Positions 46,512-55,817 of a stretch of DNA of 64,000 bases are shown piece after piece. Location of the stretch: NCBI RefSeq assembly GCF_000382425.1, contig NZ_KB908298.1, forward strand, positions 103,699 to 167,698, read 5' to 3'. A program made the position numbers and the translations under genes. Below the pieces are notes generated by a model. The model was not told the origin of the DNA. It saw nothing but the letters and a program-made list of their open reading frames with translations, and ran no database searches. Within the stretch, counting starts at the first letter, position 1; each line of letters opens with the position of its first letter. This stretch comes from Empedobacter brevis NBRC 14943 = ATCC 43319. Its GTDB lineage: Bacteria; Bacteroidota; Bacteroidia; Flavobacteriales; Weeksellaceae.

Positions 46512-46558
46512 AAACCAGTGAGGTATTCCGAATATTCAGAATACCTCACTGGTTTTAT
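46512..46558 (+). terminator. Terminator after the NTF2-like gene
   Basis: Perfect 17-bp stem beginning one base past the stop codon (AAACCAGTGAGGTATTC at 46512-46528 mirrored at 46539-46555), 10-nt loop, then TATT. Confidence 0.85.
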
Positions 46559-46700
46559 TAGGCCGCCTTGTAGTGAAAAATAAATGACTTACCTCCTATT
46601 CTTTTCTTGTAATAAAAAAACATTAAACCCAAAAAATTGAGCCATACAACAACTCATCTTTGAGCTTTATGACAAGTAAGTTCCCTAAAATGCAAAGGAT

Positions 46701-46726
46701 ATTTGTATACTAAAAATTATACAAAT
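46701..46726. promoter_or_regulatory. Inverted repeat over the ALDH start codon
   Basis: ATTTGTATA/TATACAAAT, perfect 9-bp arms with an 8-nt spacer; the right arm runs into the ALDH ATG (46725). It could be an operator or a hairpin hiding the start codon. Related TTTGTA half-sites occur before neighbouring SDR and AraC genes. Confidence 0.5.
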
Positions 46727-48140
46727 GAAAGCAATTAATACAATGTACATTAATGGTGAATTTGTCACACCACATGGTACAAATACATTAGACCTATTTA
46801 GTCCAGTTACCAATCAAAAAATAGCGGAAGTCACTCTGGGCGATGAAATAGATACTAAACAAGCCATATCCGCTGCTAAAGAAGCCTTTAAAACCTATTC
46901 TAAGTCTACGGTAAAAGAGCGCATTACTTACCTTGAAAACGTAAGAAATGCCATTGAAAAAAGAAAAGAAGCGTTGATCGATGTCATGATTGAAGAATAT
47001 GGTGGAGTGCGTCAATTCAGCGCTATGACTATTGAGTTTGCCATCAATGACTTCACTACCATGATCGACCTATTAAAGGAATATCAATTTGAACAAGTGG
47101 TTGGAAAATCCAAAGTGGTACTCCAACCAGTAGGCGTTGTTGGAATTATCATTCCGTGGAATATGAGTAATGGATTTATTGGAACTAAGCTTTCAACGGC
47201 ACTAGCTGCTGGGTGTACGGTTGTTGTAAAACCTAGTGAAATGAGTGCACAACAAACCCAAATTATGGCAGCATGTTTCCATGAAGCCAACTTGCCTAAA
47301 GGGGTCGTTAATTTCATCCATGGTCTTGGCGACGTAGTGGGAGCAGAAATAACAAGAAATCCAGATATCCACAAAATCTCTTTTACAGGTTCTACGAATG
47401 TAGGGAAAATGATTGCAAAAGGAGCAGTGGATACCATGAAACGCGTAACGTTAGAATTAGGAGGTAAATCACCCAATATTATCCTTGATGACGCGGATTT
47501 ACAAACCGCTATTCCCACCGCTATTATGGCTGCTTTCTTAAATAGCGGACAAGCTTGTGCAGCCGCTACTCGCCTACTTGTGCCTATGGAGAAATTAAAT
47601 GAGGTAAATACCATCGCCAAAAACTTTGCTGCAAGTTTAAAAGTAGGCGATCCCAATGATCTTGATACTGCCATTGGTCCTATGGTCAGCCAAAAACAAT
47701 ACGAACGCGTTATTGACTATATCCAAATAGGCCAACAAGAAGGAGCTACGTTATTAACTGGTGGAACGCAAAAACCTCAAGGATTAGAAGCTGGAAACTT
47801 TATTGCTGCAACGATATTCACTAATGTAAATAACAAGATGCGCATTGCACGTGAAGAAATCTTCGGTCCCGTTCTATGTATTATCCCTTATCAAACCGAA
47901 GAAGAGGTTATTGAAATTGCAAATGACACGGACTATGGATTGGCTGCATATGTTAGCGCTTCAGATATAGAACGAGCAAAAAAGGTCGCTTCACAGTTAG
48001 ATGCAGGTAGAATATGTATTAATGGCTTATCTCATGATGCAAAAGCCCCTTTTGGAGGATTTAAGCAATCTGGAATAGGACGCGAATATGGAGTATATGG
48101 ACTATCTGCTTATTTGGAACCTAAAGCAATATTAGAATAA
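46725..48140 (+). CDS. Aldehyde dehydrogenase family protein
   Basis: 471 residues, normal ALDH size. General base Glu in TLELGGKSPN (about 245) and nucleophile Cys in NSGQACAAATRLLV (about 279), plus SFTGSTNVGK cofactor-loop (about 222) and EEIFGPVLCI. It oxidises an aldehyde with NAD(P)+. Its substrate probably comes from the adjacent SDRs, which is inference from context. Its terminator is at 48164. Confidence 0.95.
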   Translation: MKAINTMYINGEFVTPHGTNTLDLFSPVTNQKIAEVTLGDEIDTKQAISAAKEAFKTYSKSTVKERITYLENVRNAIEKRKEALIDVMIEEYGGVRQFSAMTIEFAINDFTTMIDLLKEYQFEQVVGKSKVVLQPVGVVGIIIPWNMSNGFIGTKLSTALAAGCTVVVKPSEMSAQQTQIMAACFHEANLPKGVVNFIHGLGDVVGAEITRNPDIHKISFTGSTNVGKMIAKGAVDTMKRVTLELGGKSPNIILDDADLQTAIPTAIMAAFLNSGQACAAATRLLVPMEKLNEVNTIAKNFAASLKVGDPNDLDTAIGPMVSQKQYERVIDYIQIGQQEGATLLTGGTQKPQGLEAGNFIAATIFTNVNNKMRIAREEIFGPVLCIIPYQTEEEVIEIANDTDYGLAAYVSASDIERAKKVASQLDAGRICINGLSHDAKAPFGGFKQSGIGREYGVYGLSAYLEPKAILE

Positions 48141-48163
48141 TATGTACTTTATAAAAATAAACG

Positions 48164-48190
48164 AGGCTCTATAACAAGAGCCTTTGTTTC
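48164..48190 (+). terminator. Terminator of the aldehyde dehydrogenase gene
   Basis: AGGCTCT/AGAGCCT, 6-nt loop, then TTGTTTC. Lies 24 bp after the stop codon. Confidence 0.75.
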
Positions 48191-48426
48191 TTTTTACTAT
48201 TTCTACTTCATCTTATTGCTTTAAAATAGGTTAATCGAAGATACGCACTCTCCAATTGACCTAATAGTATTCGTTATAAACAAACAAGCTTGAAAAGTCA
48301 ATTTTCATCTTCTTTTCCACTACTCGGCAACAATCTGTATTTTGGATACACATTTCTGCAATTCGGAAACAGTACTATTTTAAAGTAGACGGACTTTTGT
48401 ATGGTAATAATCAAAAAAATAAAACT

Positions 48427-49272
48427 ATGCAAAAAACAATCTTAATCACAGGTGCTTCCTCGGGAATTGGAAAAGCTACTTCATTGTACTTTGTTCAACA
48501 AGGATGGAATGTGATTGCAACCATGCGAAATCCTGAAAGAGAAACTGAACTCGTTCAACACCCCAATATTTTAGTTACCGCTTTAGAAGTAACACAACCT
48601 GAATCAATTGTAGCAGCTATAGAAAAAGGAATCGAGCGATTTGGTCAAATCGATGCCTTGCTAAATAATGCTGGATATGGTCAACAGGGACTATTTGAAG
48701 CGATCACCGCTGAACAAGTTCAACAACAATTCGATGTCAATGTTTTTGGGCTAATGAATGTAACAAGAGCGCTCCTACCCTATTTGCGCAAACAAAAAAC
48801 AGAAAGCGTAATTGCAAACATCACCTCTGGCGTTGGTAAAATACCCTTTCCGCTAACCAGTGTCTATACAGCTTCAAAATTTGCCATTGAGGGCTTTATC
48901 GAATCTTTAGCTTATGAGTTAGATTCACAGCATATTAAGGTGAAGATTATTGAGCCTGGCTATGTACAAACCAGTTTTCACGAAAGAGCAGCAACTGAAT
49001 TTGCAACCGATGCTACCATATCAGATTACACCGACTTTTTAACGCAAACAACGGAATTATTAGGCAATCTATCTTCAGCAGAGGCATTTACCCCTCAAGA
49101 TGTAGCAGCAACAATCTTCCGATCAGTTACTGATGGTACCCATCAATTGCGCTATGTTGCAGGCAGTGATATTGAGCAGATGATTGAAATGAGAAAAGAA
49201 AAAAGTGAACAAGAATATGTCGACTTCTTACGTGGGCTTTTTGCTCCTAAAGGATTTGACAACAAAAAGTAA
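48427..49272 (+). CDS. SDR oxidoreductase, first of three paralogues
   Basis: 281 residues from the ATG at 48427 (MQKTILITGASSGIGKATSL); an upstream in-frame ATG at 48397 is less likely. TGASSGIG loop, NNAGYGQQG, catalytic S in ANITSGVG and YTASK near 155. A long C-terminus with GTHQLRYVAGSDIEQM is shared with its paralogues. Substrate unknown. It begins a three-SDR operon that ends in an AraC regulator. Confidence 0.92.
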   Translation: MQKTILITGASSGIGKATSLYFVQQGWNVIATMRNPERETELVQHPNILVTALEVTQPESIVAAIEKGIERFGQIDALLNNAGYGQQGLFEAITAEQVQQQFDVNVFGLMNVTRALLPYLRKQKTESVIANITSGVGKIPFPLTSVYTASKFAIEGFIESLAYELDSQHIKVKIIEPGYVQTSFHERAATEFATDATISDYTDFLTQTTELLGNLSSAEAFTPQDVAATIFRSVTDGTHQLRYVAGSDIEQMIEMRKEKSEQEYVDFLRGLFAPKGFDNKK

Positions 49273-49289
49273 TTTAAAAAATAATAGTT

Positions 49290-50108
49290 ATGACTAAAAC
49301 AATATTAATCACAGGAGCATCTAAGGGAATTGGAAAAACAACGGCCTTATTATTTGCAGCTAAAGGTTGGAATGTAATTGCAGCGATGAGAAGTCCCCAA
49401 GAAGAAACGGAGTTAACAACGCTAGAAAATGTACTTGTTACGCAATTAGAGCTGCGCGATGTGGCAAGTATTCAACATACATTACGCGAGGGTATTGCGC
49501 GTTTTGGAAAAATAGATGCCTTAATAAACAATGCAGCTTACGGACAATATGGTCTTTTTGAGGCGCAAACACCAGAACAAATTGCCGAGCAATTTGAAGT
49601 AAATGTATTAGGCACATTAAACGTAATTCGCGAGATATTACCCCATTTTCGCGAGCATAAAGGAGGAATAATTATCAATATAAGTTCAGGAGGTGGACGC
49701 GTGGGTATTCCGATGATATCTTCTTATGGTGCTTCTAAATTTGCTTTAGAGGGTTGGACAGAATCTGTATCCTATGAATTAGCCTCTCAGAACATCATCA
49801 TTAAATTAATTGAACCGGGTGGTGTAGAAACTCCATTTCACGATACTGCCGCTAAAAACTTTGCCGCAAACCCAGCACTAAAATCGTATGAAGCATTCAC
49901 CACTACTTTTGCGAAGCAGTTTGAGGGGATGCACGATGGCATCGCTACAGCGCAACAAGTAGCAGATGAAATCTACACAGCAACAACGGATGGAACAAAC
50001 CAATTGAGATACTTAGTTGGAAAGGATGTAAAAGGATGGGTAGATTTAAGAACGAGTCATTCAGACTCGGATTACATCGCCAAGATGCGAGCACTATTTA
50101 ACTTCTAA
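49290..50108 (+). CDS. SDR oxidoreductase, second of three paralogues
   Basis: 272 residues. TGASKGIGKTTALLF, NNAAYGQYGLFEAQTP, ISSGGGRVG and YGASK are present. C-terminal GTNQLRYLVGKDVKGW corresponds to GTHQLRYVAGSDIEQM of the first paralogue. The high similarity of the two indicates tandem duplication. It is 17 bp after the first. Substrate unknown. Confidence 0.92.
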   Translation: MTKTILITGASKGIGKTTALLFAAKGWNVIAAMRSPQEETELTTLENVLVTQLELRDVASIQHTLREGIARFGKIDALINNAAYGQYGLFEAQTPEQIAEQFEVNVLGTLNVIREILPHFREHKGGIIINISSGGGRVGIPMISSYGASKFALEGWTESVSYELASQNIIIKLIEPGGVETPFHDTAAKNFAANPALKSYEAFTTTFAKQFEGMHDGIATAQQVADEIYTATTDGTNQLRYLVGKDVKGWVDLRTSHSDSDYIAKMRALFNF

Positions 50109-50124
50109 AATAAGGTCAAAAACA

Positions 50125-50919
50125 ATGAAATCAATTTTTATTACAGGCGCTTCTTCAGGATTGGGAAAAGCCACTGCAAAATTATTTGCCGCTAAAGGAT
50201 GGAATGTCATTGCTACCATGCGAAATCCAGAAAAAGAAACGGAATTAGTACACGTAGCCAATGTTACTCTGCTTCCATTAGATGTAACCCAAGAAGAACA
50301 AATCAAATTAACGGTTCAAAAAGCCCTTGAGCTTCACGATATTGATGTGGTATTTAACAATGCAGGTTATGGATTAATCGGCCCTTTAGAAGCTTATAGT
50401 AATACCCAAATAGAGCGTCAACTTACGACCAACTTCTTAGGGGTAGTACGTGTAACGCAGGCTTTTATTCCACACTTTAGAGCGAAAAAAGCAGGATTAT
50501 TTCTAACAACGACTTCGATTGGTGGACTTGTATCTATGCCTTTAGATTCGATTTATCACGCAACGAAATGGGCCTTAGAAGGGTGGTCTGAAAGTATGTC
50601 CTTTGAATTGGGGTTACACAATATTCAAATCAAAACCGTTGCCCCTGGTGGAATTATTACTGATTTTGGTGGGCGTTCTATAGAAGTCGTAGAACACCCA
50701 AGCTATGCAGGAGCTGTAGATCAATTAATGGGGATGTTCAATATAGACAACTTCTCTACTGCCGAGCAAATTGCAGATGTGGTATATGAAGCCGCTACAG
50801 ATGGCAAATACCAATTGCGTTATGTAGCGGGCGAAGATGCTAAAGCGCTATATGAGAGACGTTTAGAAATTGGACAAGATGCAATGCACCAAGAATTTAA
50901 AAAGAATATTTTTAGTTAA
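50125..50919 (+). CDS. SDR oxidoreductase, third of three paralogues
   Basis: 264 residues. TGASSGLGKATAKLFAAKGW, NNAGYGLIG, TTSIGGLVS and YHATK near 150; C-terminal GKYQLRYVAGEDAKAL again matches the family tail. YHATK in place of YxASK is a small variation that keeps the catalytic Tyr and Lys. It is 16 bp after the second paralogue and 63 bp before the AraC gene. Confidence 0.92.
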   Translation: MKSIFITGASSGLGKATAKLFAAKGWNVIATMRNPEKETELVHVANVTLLPLDVTQEEQIKLTVQKALELHDIDVVFNNAGYGLIGPLEAYSNTQIERQLTTNFLGVVRVTQAFIPHFRAKKAGLFLTTTSIGGLVSMPLDSIYHATKWALEGWSESMSFELGLHNIQIKTVAPGGIITDFGGRSIEVVEHPSYAGAVDQLMGMFNIDNFSTAEQIADVVYEAATDGKYQLRYVAGEDAKALYERRLEIGQDAMHQEFKKNIFS

Positions 50920-50982
50920 TCTCAACCAAAAGAAGAATTTATATAACCTAGATTTTGTAATTTTATACAAGAATATCAGAAG

Positions 50983-51894
50983 ATGAAAAACATAAGCTCT
51001 ATATCCGAATTTCACAAATTGCTCGATTTACCTGCTCCTCTTCATCCTTTAATTAGTCTAGTAGATGTCACGCAAATGCATATTAGCGAAAACGACATTT
51101 GGAAGAAATTCACACTCGACTTTTATAGTATTTCGCTTAAGCGCAATGTAACAGCTAAGGTAAAATATGGCCAACAGTACTATGACTTTGATAAAGGAAC
51201 GATGAATTTTTTAGCGCCTAAACAAATTCAATCTTTGGAAGTTAACGAAGTGAACAAGATCTCGCAAAACTGTGGATTGGGCTATATGCTTATGATTCAT
51301 CCTGATTTCTTGTACAATCACCCTTTGGGAGCTCAAATTAAAAATTACGGTTTCTTTTCCTATTCTTTGAATGAAGCTTTGCATCTTTCAGAGAAAGAAG
51401 AAGCGAATATTATTGAAATCTTTCAAAAAATTGAACAAGAATATCAGTTTATTGATCGACACACTCAAGATATTATTCTCTCGCAGCTGGATTTATTACT
51501 CAATTACAGCAACCGTTTTTACGAACGACAATTTATTACTCGAAAAGCAGTAAATAACGATTTGTTAGTCAAAACAGAACAATTGTTGACGGATTATTTT
51601 GATAAAGAAGAAACACTTCAAAAAGGCGTTCCTACGGTGGAGTCCTTAGCTAATAAACTCAATTTATCCCCTCACTATTTAAGTGATATGTTGCGTTCTT
51701 TAACAGGACAAAGTGCAAAACAACACATACACAATAAGTTAATCGAGCAAGCTAAAATCTATTTATCTACGAGTACCTTATCTGTAGCGGAAATAGCCTA
51801 TAATCTAGGGTTTGAATACCCCCAATCCTTTAACAAGTTATTTAAAAAGAAGACGAATATGTCGCCACTGGAGTTTCGAGCGAATTTTAACTAA
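50983..51894 (+). CDS. AraC-family regulator beside the SDR operon
   Basis: 303 residues. An N-terminal sensor-type region (SEFHKLLDLPAPLHPLISLV, VKYGQQYYDFDKGTMNFLAP) precedes a C-terminal HTH pair (about 205-303; LANKLNLSPHYLSDMLRSLT and NLGFEYPQSFNKLFKKKTNM). Paralogous to the regulator at 57526 with the same layout. A palindromic TTGTA/TACAA lies about 20-30 bp upstream. Likely controls the SDR genes. Confidence 0.92.
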   Translation: MKNISSISEFHKLLDLPAPLHPLISLVDVTQMHISENDIWKKFTLDFYSISLKRNVTAKVKYGQQYYDFDKGTMNFLAPKQIQSLEVNEVNKISQNCGLGYMLMIHPDFLYNHPLGAQIKNYGFFSYSLNEALHLSEKEEANIIEIFQKIEQEYQFIDRHTQDIILSQLDLLLNYSNRFYERQFITRKAVNNDLLVKTEQLLTDYFDKEETLQKGVPTVESLANKLNLSPHYLSDMLRSLTGQSAKQHIHNKLIEQAKIYLSTSTLSVAEIAYNLGFEYPQSFNKLFKKKTNMSPLEFRANFN

Positions 51895-51925
51895 ACTATT
51901 AAACTGTTTAATTAAAAAATAAAAG

Positions 51926-51948
51926 AGCCGAGGTCAAAAACCTCGGCT
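51926..51948 (+). terminator. Terminator after AraC gene
   Basis: AGCCGAGGT/ACCTCGGCT, 5-nt loop, weak T tract (ATCTAAAA). Lies 31 bp after the stop codon and separates this operon from the proS scar. Confidence 0.6.
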
Positions 51949-51990
51949 ATCTAAAACTAATGCTCACAAATTATGGTCTGTTAGTTGCGT

Positions 51991-52436
51991 TTAATAAGCT
52001 TTCGCAATCAATACCTTCAACTTTGTTTGTTTACCTGTAAAAATAAATACAAGTTCCTACTTCTTCAATTGAATCAAGTGGAATACAGCGAATCGTTACT
52101 TTTGTTTCCTCTTTCACTCTTTTTTCTGTTTCAACTGTACCATCCCAAAAACAAGAAATAAAACCTCCTTTATTTTCAAGTATCTGCTTAAACTCTTGCA
52201 TCGTTGTTACTTTGGTAATATGATTATCTCTAAAATCAAGGGCTTTTTGAAACATTCTATGCTGCATATTATTCAATTCACTTTGAACAAATGCACTAAG
52301 TTCTTCGCGTTTAACAAGAATTTTAGCTCATGTATCACGGCAAACGACTTCTACGGAATTACTTTGCATATCTCTAGCTACTATACTGATTCGAAGGGGC
52401 ACTCCTTTTGTTTCCCAATCTGCAAATTTTAAAATT
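51991..52436 (-). pseudogene. Broken 3' fragment of proS (prolyl-tRNA synthetase)
   Basis: Reading right to left, KFADWETKGVPLRISIVARD and RDT match the class II ProS C-terminal region, then an in-frame TGA (52327-52329), then AKILVKREELSAFV and VTTMQEFKQILENKGGFISC and CFWDGTVETEKRVKEETKVT and IRCIPLD. Near 52036 a T-run has one extra base; skipping it restores CIYFTGKQTKLKVLIAKAY, the normal ProS end, with stop at 51991. About 145 codons survive, with one stop and one frameshift. The 5' end has gone, so it is not functional. Confidence 0.85.
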
Positions 52437-52470
52437 AAGGTTTTATGTTTAACTTATACTCACAATTAAG

Positions 52471-52563
52471 TTAGGATGTCCAGTTCTTTGTTGTATAATA
52501 ACTTGGTAGATCAGGTTGCCCCTCTAAAATATACTTTACAAATCCCTCTTGATTATTGATCAT
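52471..52563 (-). pseudogene. Remnant of a metallo-beta-lactamase-fold gene
   Basis: A 30-codon stretch that begins MINNQEGFVKYILEGQPDLP resembles the 'FVxxxLEGQPEPPxYF' segment of MBL-fold hydrolases that accompany rhodanese genes. It then loses similarity and stops. It adjoins the proS scar at a junction near 52441-52470. Assignment is by motif memory, moderate confidence. Confidence 0.45.
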
Positions 52564-52573
52564 ATGTTTATCT

Positions 52574-53818
52574 CTATTTTTTCAAAGTCTCCTTCATACT
52601 AATCCAAACTACGATACCTGATAGTAGCGTGATAATTCCCGCAAGATGAACGGCCCACATCAAGCCAAAATAGTTTCCAACAATTCCAGCCATTAATGCT
52701 CCTACTGCATATCCCATATCACGCCAAAATCGATAAACCCCTAGAGAAGAAGCTCTCCAAGTTGGATGTGCAGCATCACTCACTGCAACTAATAAAGCAG
52801 GGTAAACCATGGCTGTACCAATACCCAACAAAATTGAACCAATTAAGCCTGCTTTTAAAGGATCAAATATTGTTAAACCAATAATGATGTGACCTAGTAC
52901 TTGAACAAACATTCCCCAAACAATTAGCGGTTTTCTTCCCCACTTATCGGTTAAAGGACCTGTTACAATTTGCCCCACACCCCATACAACAGGATAAACG
53001 GCCTTAATCCACCCAACTCCTTCCAATCCTACTCCCATAGACATAAAAAGTAGAGGAAACACGCCCCAAGACATTCCATCATTTAAATTGTTAATTAACC
53101 CAGCCTGAGAAATTGAAAATAGATTTTTATTTTTAAAGGATGTTTCCTTAAAAACCCACCACAAATTAGGCTTGCGTGATTCTTCACCTGAATTGGTTTG
53201 TTTTATTAATGTTGCTTCTAATTGAGCATATTTTCGAGTATCTCTAACAACAAAAATGGAAAGTATCAACCCTATAATAGTATAAGCTATTCCTAAATAA
53301 AAGGGTTCTGGACGAAGCCCATAACGAGAGGCAATAAAACCAGTTAACAAAGCGGTGAATCCTACTGCTCCATATCCTGCAGCCTCATTAAGTCCCATCG
53401 CCAACCCTCTACTTTTACTTCCCACAAGGTCAATCTTCATATTGACTGTCATAGACCAAGCCAATCCTTGGCTAACCCCTAATAAAATATTAGCAAATAA
53501 AATCCAATTCCATGAGGGACCATAGGCTAGTAAAAACGGAACGGGTAAACCGATGAACCAACCCCAAATCAATACCTTTTTTCGTGTATACTTATCTGCT
53601 AAAACACCAGAAATTAAATTAGTACATGCTTTTACTACTCCAAAGGCGATGATAAAGGAAAAAACAACAACATCCGATTGAATGTGAAACTCATCCGTTC
53701 CTACTAAAGGAACTACAGTTCGCTCTAATCCAACCATTCCCCCAACCATCATATTCACTAGAACCAATAAGGTAAATTGTTTCCAGTTTTCTTTTAAACC
53801 TAACTTTATACTTTCCAT
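52574..53818 (-). CDS. MFS transporter of the sulfur cluster
   Basis: 414 residues, 12 membrane segments in two bundles. LADKYTRKKVLIWGWFIGLP (the MFS loop 2-3 signature, about 75-95) and the second-half copy TDKWGRKPLIVWGMFVQ (about 285) are clear. It lies downstream of the rhodanese-MBL gene on the same strand, a pairing seen in Bacteroidetes sulfur-handling clusters. Substrate unknown, perhaps a sulfur compound or drug. Conserved LGVYRFWRDMGYAVGALMAG near the end. Confidence 0.9.
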   Translation of the reverse strand: MESIKLGLKENWKQFTLLVLVNMMVGGMVGLERTVVPLVGTDEFHIQSDVVVFSFIIAFGVVKACTNLISGVLADKYTRKKVLIWGWFIGLPVPFLLAYGPSWNWILFANILLGVSQGLAWSMTVNMKIDLVGSKSRGLAMGLNEAAGYGAVGFTALLTGFIASRYGLRPEPFYLGIAYTIIGLILSIFVVRDTRKYAQLEATLIKQTNSGEESRKPNLWWVFKETSFKNKNLFSISQAGLINNLNDGMSWGVFPLLFMSMGVGLEGVGWIKAVYPVVWGVGQIVTGPLTDKWGRKPLIVWGMFVQVLGHIIIGLTIFDPLKAGLIGSILLGIGTAMVYPALLVAVSDAAHPTWRASSLGVYRFWRDMGYAVGALMAGIVGNYFGLMWAVHLAGIITLLSGIVVWISMKETLKK

Positions 53819-53879
53819 TGTATTTTTACTCTATAAAATTATTTTGAGCATTTAGAATTTAATCTTTTCGTTAAACGGA

Positions 53880-54983
53880 TTAAGAAACTGAACATCTATT
53901 AGCACCTGCCTCTAAATCTGCTGGATCTATATCTTGATAGCTTCCGCTTTTATTTAGCGTAGCAATTTCTATGTAATTAGGTGGAGTAGCTGGAATACGT
54001 TGTATTGTTTGCGAAATGAATTCTTCTCTTGATAATTGAAGTAATTCAATACTTGCAAAAAGATTTACTATTGTATCGGCTATTAAAACTTGATCAAAAA
54101 CAATAGCACTAGATGTATGTGCTGGCAATATTAAAATATCACTTGGTAACTGCTTTATCTTTTCTAAAGATGTAAATAATTCATCTGCTTTTTTCAAGGC
54201 TTGCTCTTGATCAGCTTTTAAATCAGGACGACCAACACCATTGGTAAATAAGGTATCTCCTGTTAATAAAAATTGATTACCAACTAAATAAGAGATACTC
54301 TCTGGCGTGTGACCAGGGGTGTGAATAGCCAGAATAAATGCTTTTCCAACGCGAATCTGTTGACCATCTTGTAAAGCAGTAAAAGAATAAGCAACATCAG
54401 CCCCTTCAGTGAACAAATGTTTTGCATGAGTAGCTTGTACTAAATCAATAGTTCTAGAAATATAATCGGCATGAACATGAGTATCCATCGCATATTTAAT
54501 TATCCAACCATTTTTTTGCGCTAAACCGATATAAACACTCGGATCCAGTGATGCATCAACTACAATAGCTTCTCCTTCCGAGGCAACCATATAAGAAATA
54601 CATCCCTTTGCAACCCTTCTTACTTGCAATACAGTAACACCATCTGCTTCTACTCTAGCTGTATTCCAAGCATAATTCCAAGCTTTCATGCCTCCATGTA
54701 AAGACAACGCATCAAAACCTTTATTTTGTAGTAATTCTGCTGCAATTAAACTTGTTTTTCCTGCAGTACATACGGTGACAATCGGTATATCTTTATCAAA
54801 ATTATCTTGGTCAAAGACGGTTGTATCTCCTGATACAAGACCTTTGTAAACATCTTTATGAATACTATCCGCAATTTGCCATTCATTTCTTTGCTCCATA
54901 GGTCTTACATCTAATACCGTTACTTTTTCTCCATGTTCAAACATCTTTTGAAGATCTTCTACTTTTATTTCTTGATTTTTCAT
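53880..54983 (-). CDS. Rhodanese-metallo-beta-lactamase fusion, persulfide-related
   Basis: 367 residues from the ATG at 54983 (MKNQEIKVEDLQKMFEHG); the longer frame adds 14 residues without support. An N-terminal rhodanese domain (about 1-105; catalytic Cys in VTVCTAGKTS) is followed by an MBL domain (about 120-330; THVHADYIS, HTPGHTPES, GDTLFTNGVGRPDL) ending DPADLEAGANRCSVS. The metal-site H-x-H-x-D is followed by Tyr where His is usual, a small oddity. Likely acts on glutathione- or protein-persulfides. Confidence 0.9.
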   Translation of the reverse strand: MKNQEIKVEDLQKMFEHGEKVTVLDVRPMEQRNEWQIADSIHKDVYKGLVSGDTTVFDQDNFDKDIPIVTVCTAGKTSLIAAELLQNKGFDALSLHGGMKAWNYAWNTARVEADGVTVLQVRRVAKGCISYMVASEGEAIVVDASLDPSVYIGLAQKNGWIIKYAMDTHVHADYISRTIDLVQATHAKHLFTEGADVAYSFTALQDGQQIRVGKAFILAIHTPGHTPESISYLVGNQFLLTGDTLFTNGVGRPDLKADQEQALKKADELFTSLEKIKQLPSDILILPAHTSSAIVFDQVLIADTIVNLFASIELLQLSREEFISQTIQRIPATPPNYIEIATLNKSGSYQDIDPADLEAGANRCSVS

Positions 54984-55101
54984 ATTAAATCGTTTTTTAC
55001 TTCGATACAAATATACATACTTCACTCAACTATTCAATAAATATATTGAATAGTTGATCAATAATTTACACCCATATTGATTATCAGTTATTTAAATAAA
55101 A

Positions 55102-55130
55102 AAAGCGTTTCATAAAAAATGAAACGCTTT
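55102..55130. terminator. Terminator between sulfur-cluster genes
   Basis: Perfect 12-bp stem AAAGCGTTTCAT/ATGAAACGCTTT, 5-nt loop, A/T-rich flanks on both sides. It separates the ArsR-rhodanese gene from the rhodanese-MBL gene and could stop transcription from either side. Confidence 0.75.
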
Positions 55131-55151
55131 AAATTCTACATTAATTTCCCT

Positions 55152-55817
55152 TTATAAAGAATCAACAGGTAATCCTTTTAATGCCCATTCGGGATATCCT
55201 TCCTCTAATCTCACGGCATGATATCCCTTTTTTTGAAGCAGTGCGACAGCTTCATCTGCAAAGACACAAAATGGGCCTCTACAATAGGCTACTAACATTT
55301 TTTCATTAGATAAATCTTTCAATGAATCATCTAATCGATCAATAGGTTTTGATAAAGCTTTATAGATATGACCTCTTTCATATTCTTCTTCTGGTCTTAC
55401 ATCAAGTAAAATAACTTCATCCTTGTCAATCATTCTTTTTAATGTTTCTGCATCAATTGCCTGTAAATCTACACTTTGTCTACTACGAAAATCTTGTATC
55501 ACTTTTTCAACTTCTGCATTGGAATTAATTCCCAATTCTCTCAAAGAAATCCAGGTATGATATACATTCTCACTACTAAGGGAATAGTTGATATAGTTTC
55601 CCTTCTTATTAATTTGTACTAATTTAGCATTTTTTAAATGCTGTAAATGTTGGGAAGTATTTGCAATAGACTGTCCTATATAATTAGCAATCTGCTCTAC
55701 CGTAAATGGTCCTTGACCCAATAAATCAATAATCTCTAATCGAATGGGATTAGACATTGCCTTAGCTACCTTTGACAATTCTGTATATACTTTATCTTTA
55801 AAATCTCTCTTATTCAT
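55152..55817 (-). CDS. ArsR-type regulator fused to rhodanese
   Basis: 221 residues from the ATG at 55817 (MNKRDFKDKVYTELSKVAKA); the frame extends 3 codons further up. Winged-helix ArsR domain (about 10-95; ANYIGQSIANTSQHLQHLKN) followed by a rhodanese domain (about 115-215; VILLDVRPEEEYERGHIYKA, and catalytic-type Cys in VAYCRGPFC). Fusion of a repressor with a persulfide-handling domain suggests it senses sulfane sulfur and controls the cluster. The gap to 56204 contains no gene. Confidence 0.9.
   Translation of the reverse strand: MNKRDFKDKVYTELSKVAKAMSNPIRLEIIDLLGQGPFTVEQIANYIGQSIANTSQHLQHLKNAKLVQINKKGNYINYSLSSENVYHTWISLRELGINSNAEVEKVIQDFRSRQSVDLQAIDAETLKRMIDKDEVILLDVRPEEEYERGHIYKALSKPIDRLDDSLKDLSNEKMLVAYCRGPFCVFADEAVALLQKKGYHAVRLEEGYPEWALKGLPVDSL

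Noticed and set aside
47084..47674. 196-residue minus-strand frame inside the ALDH gene
   Set aside because: The plus strand encodes a complete aldehyde dehydrogenase with all catalytic motifs; the antisense frame is a by-product of its codon use.
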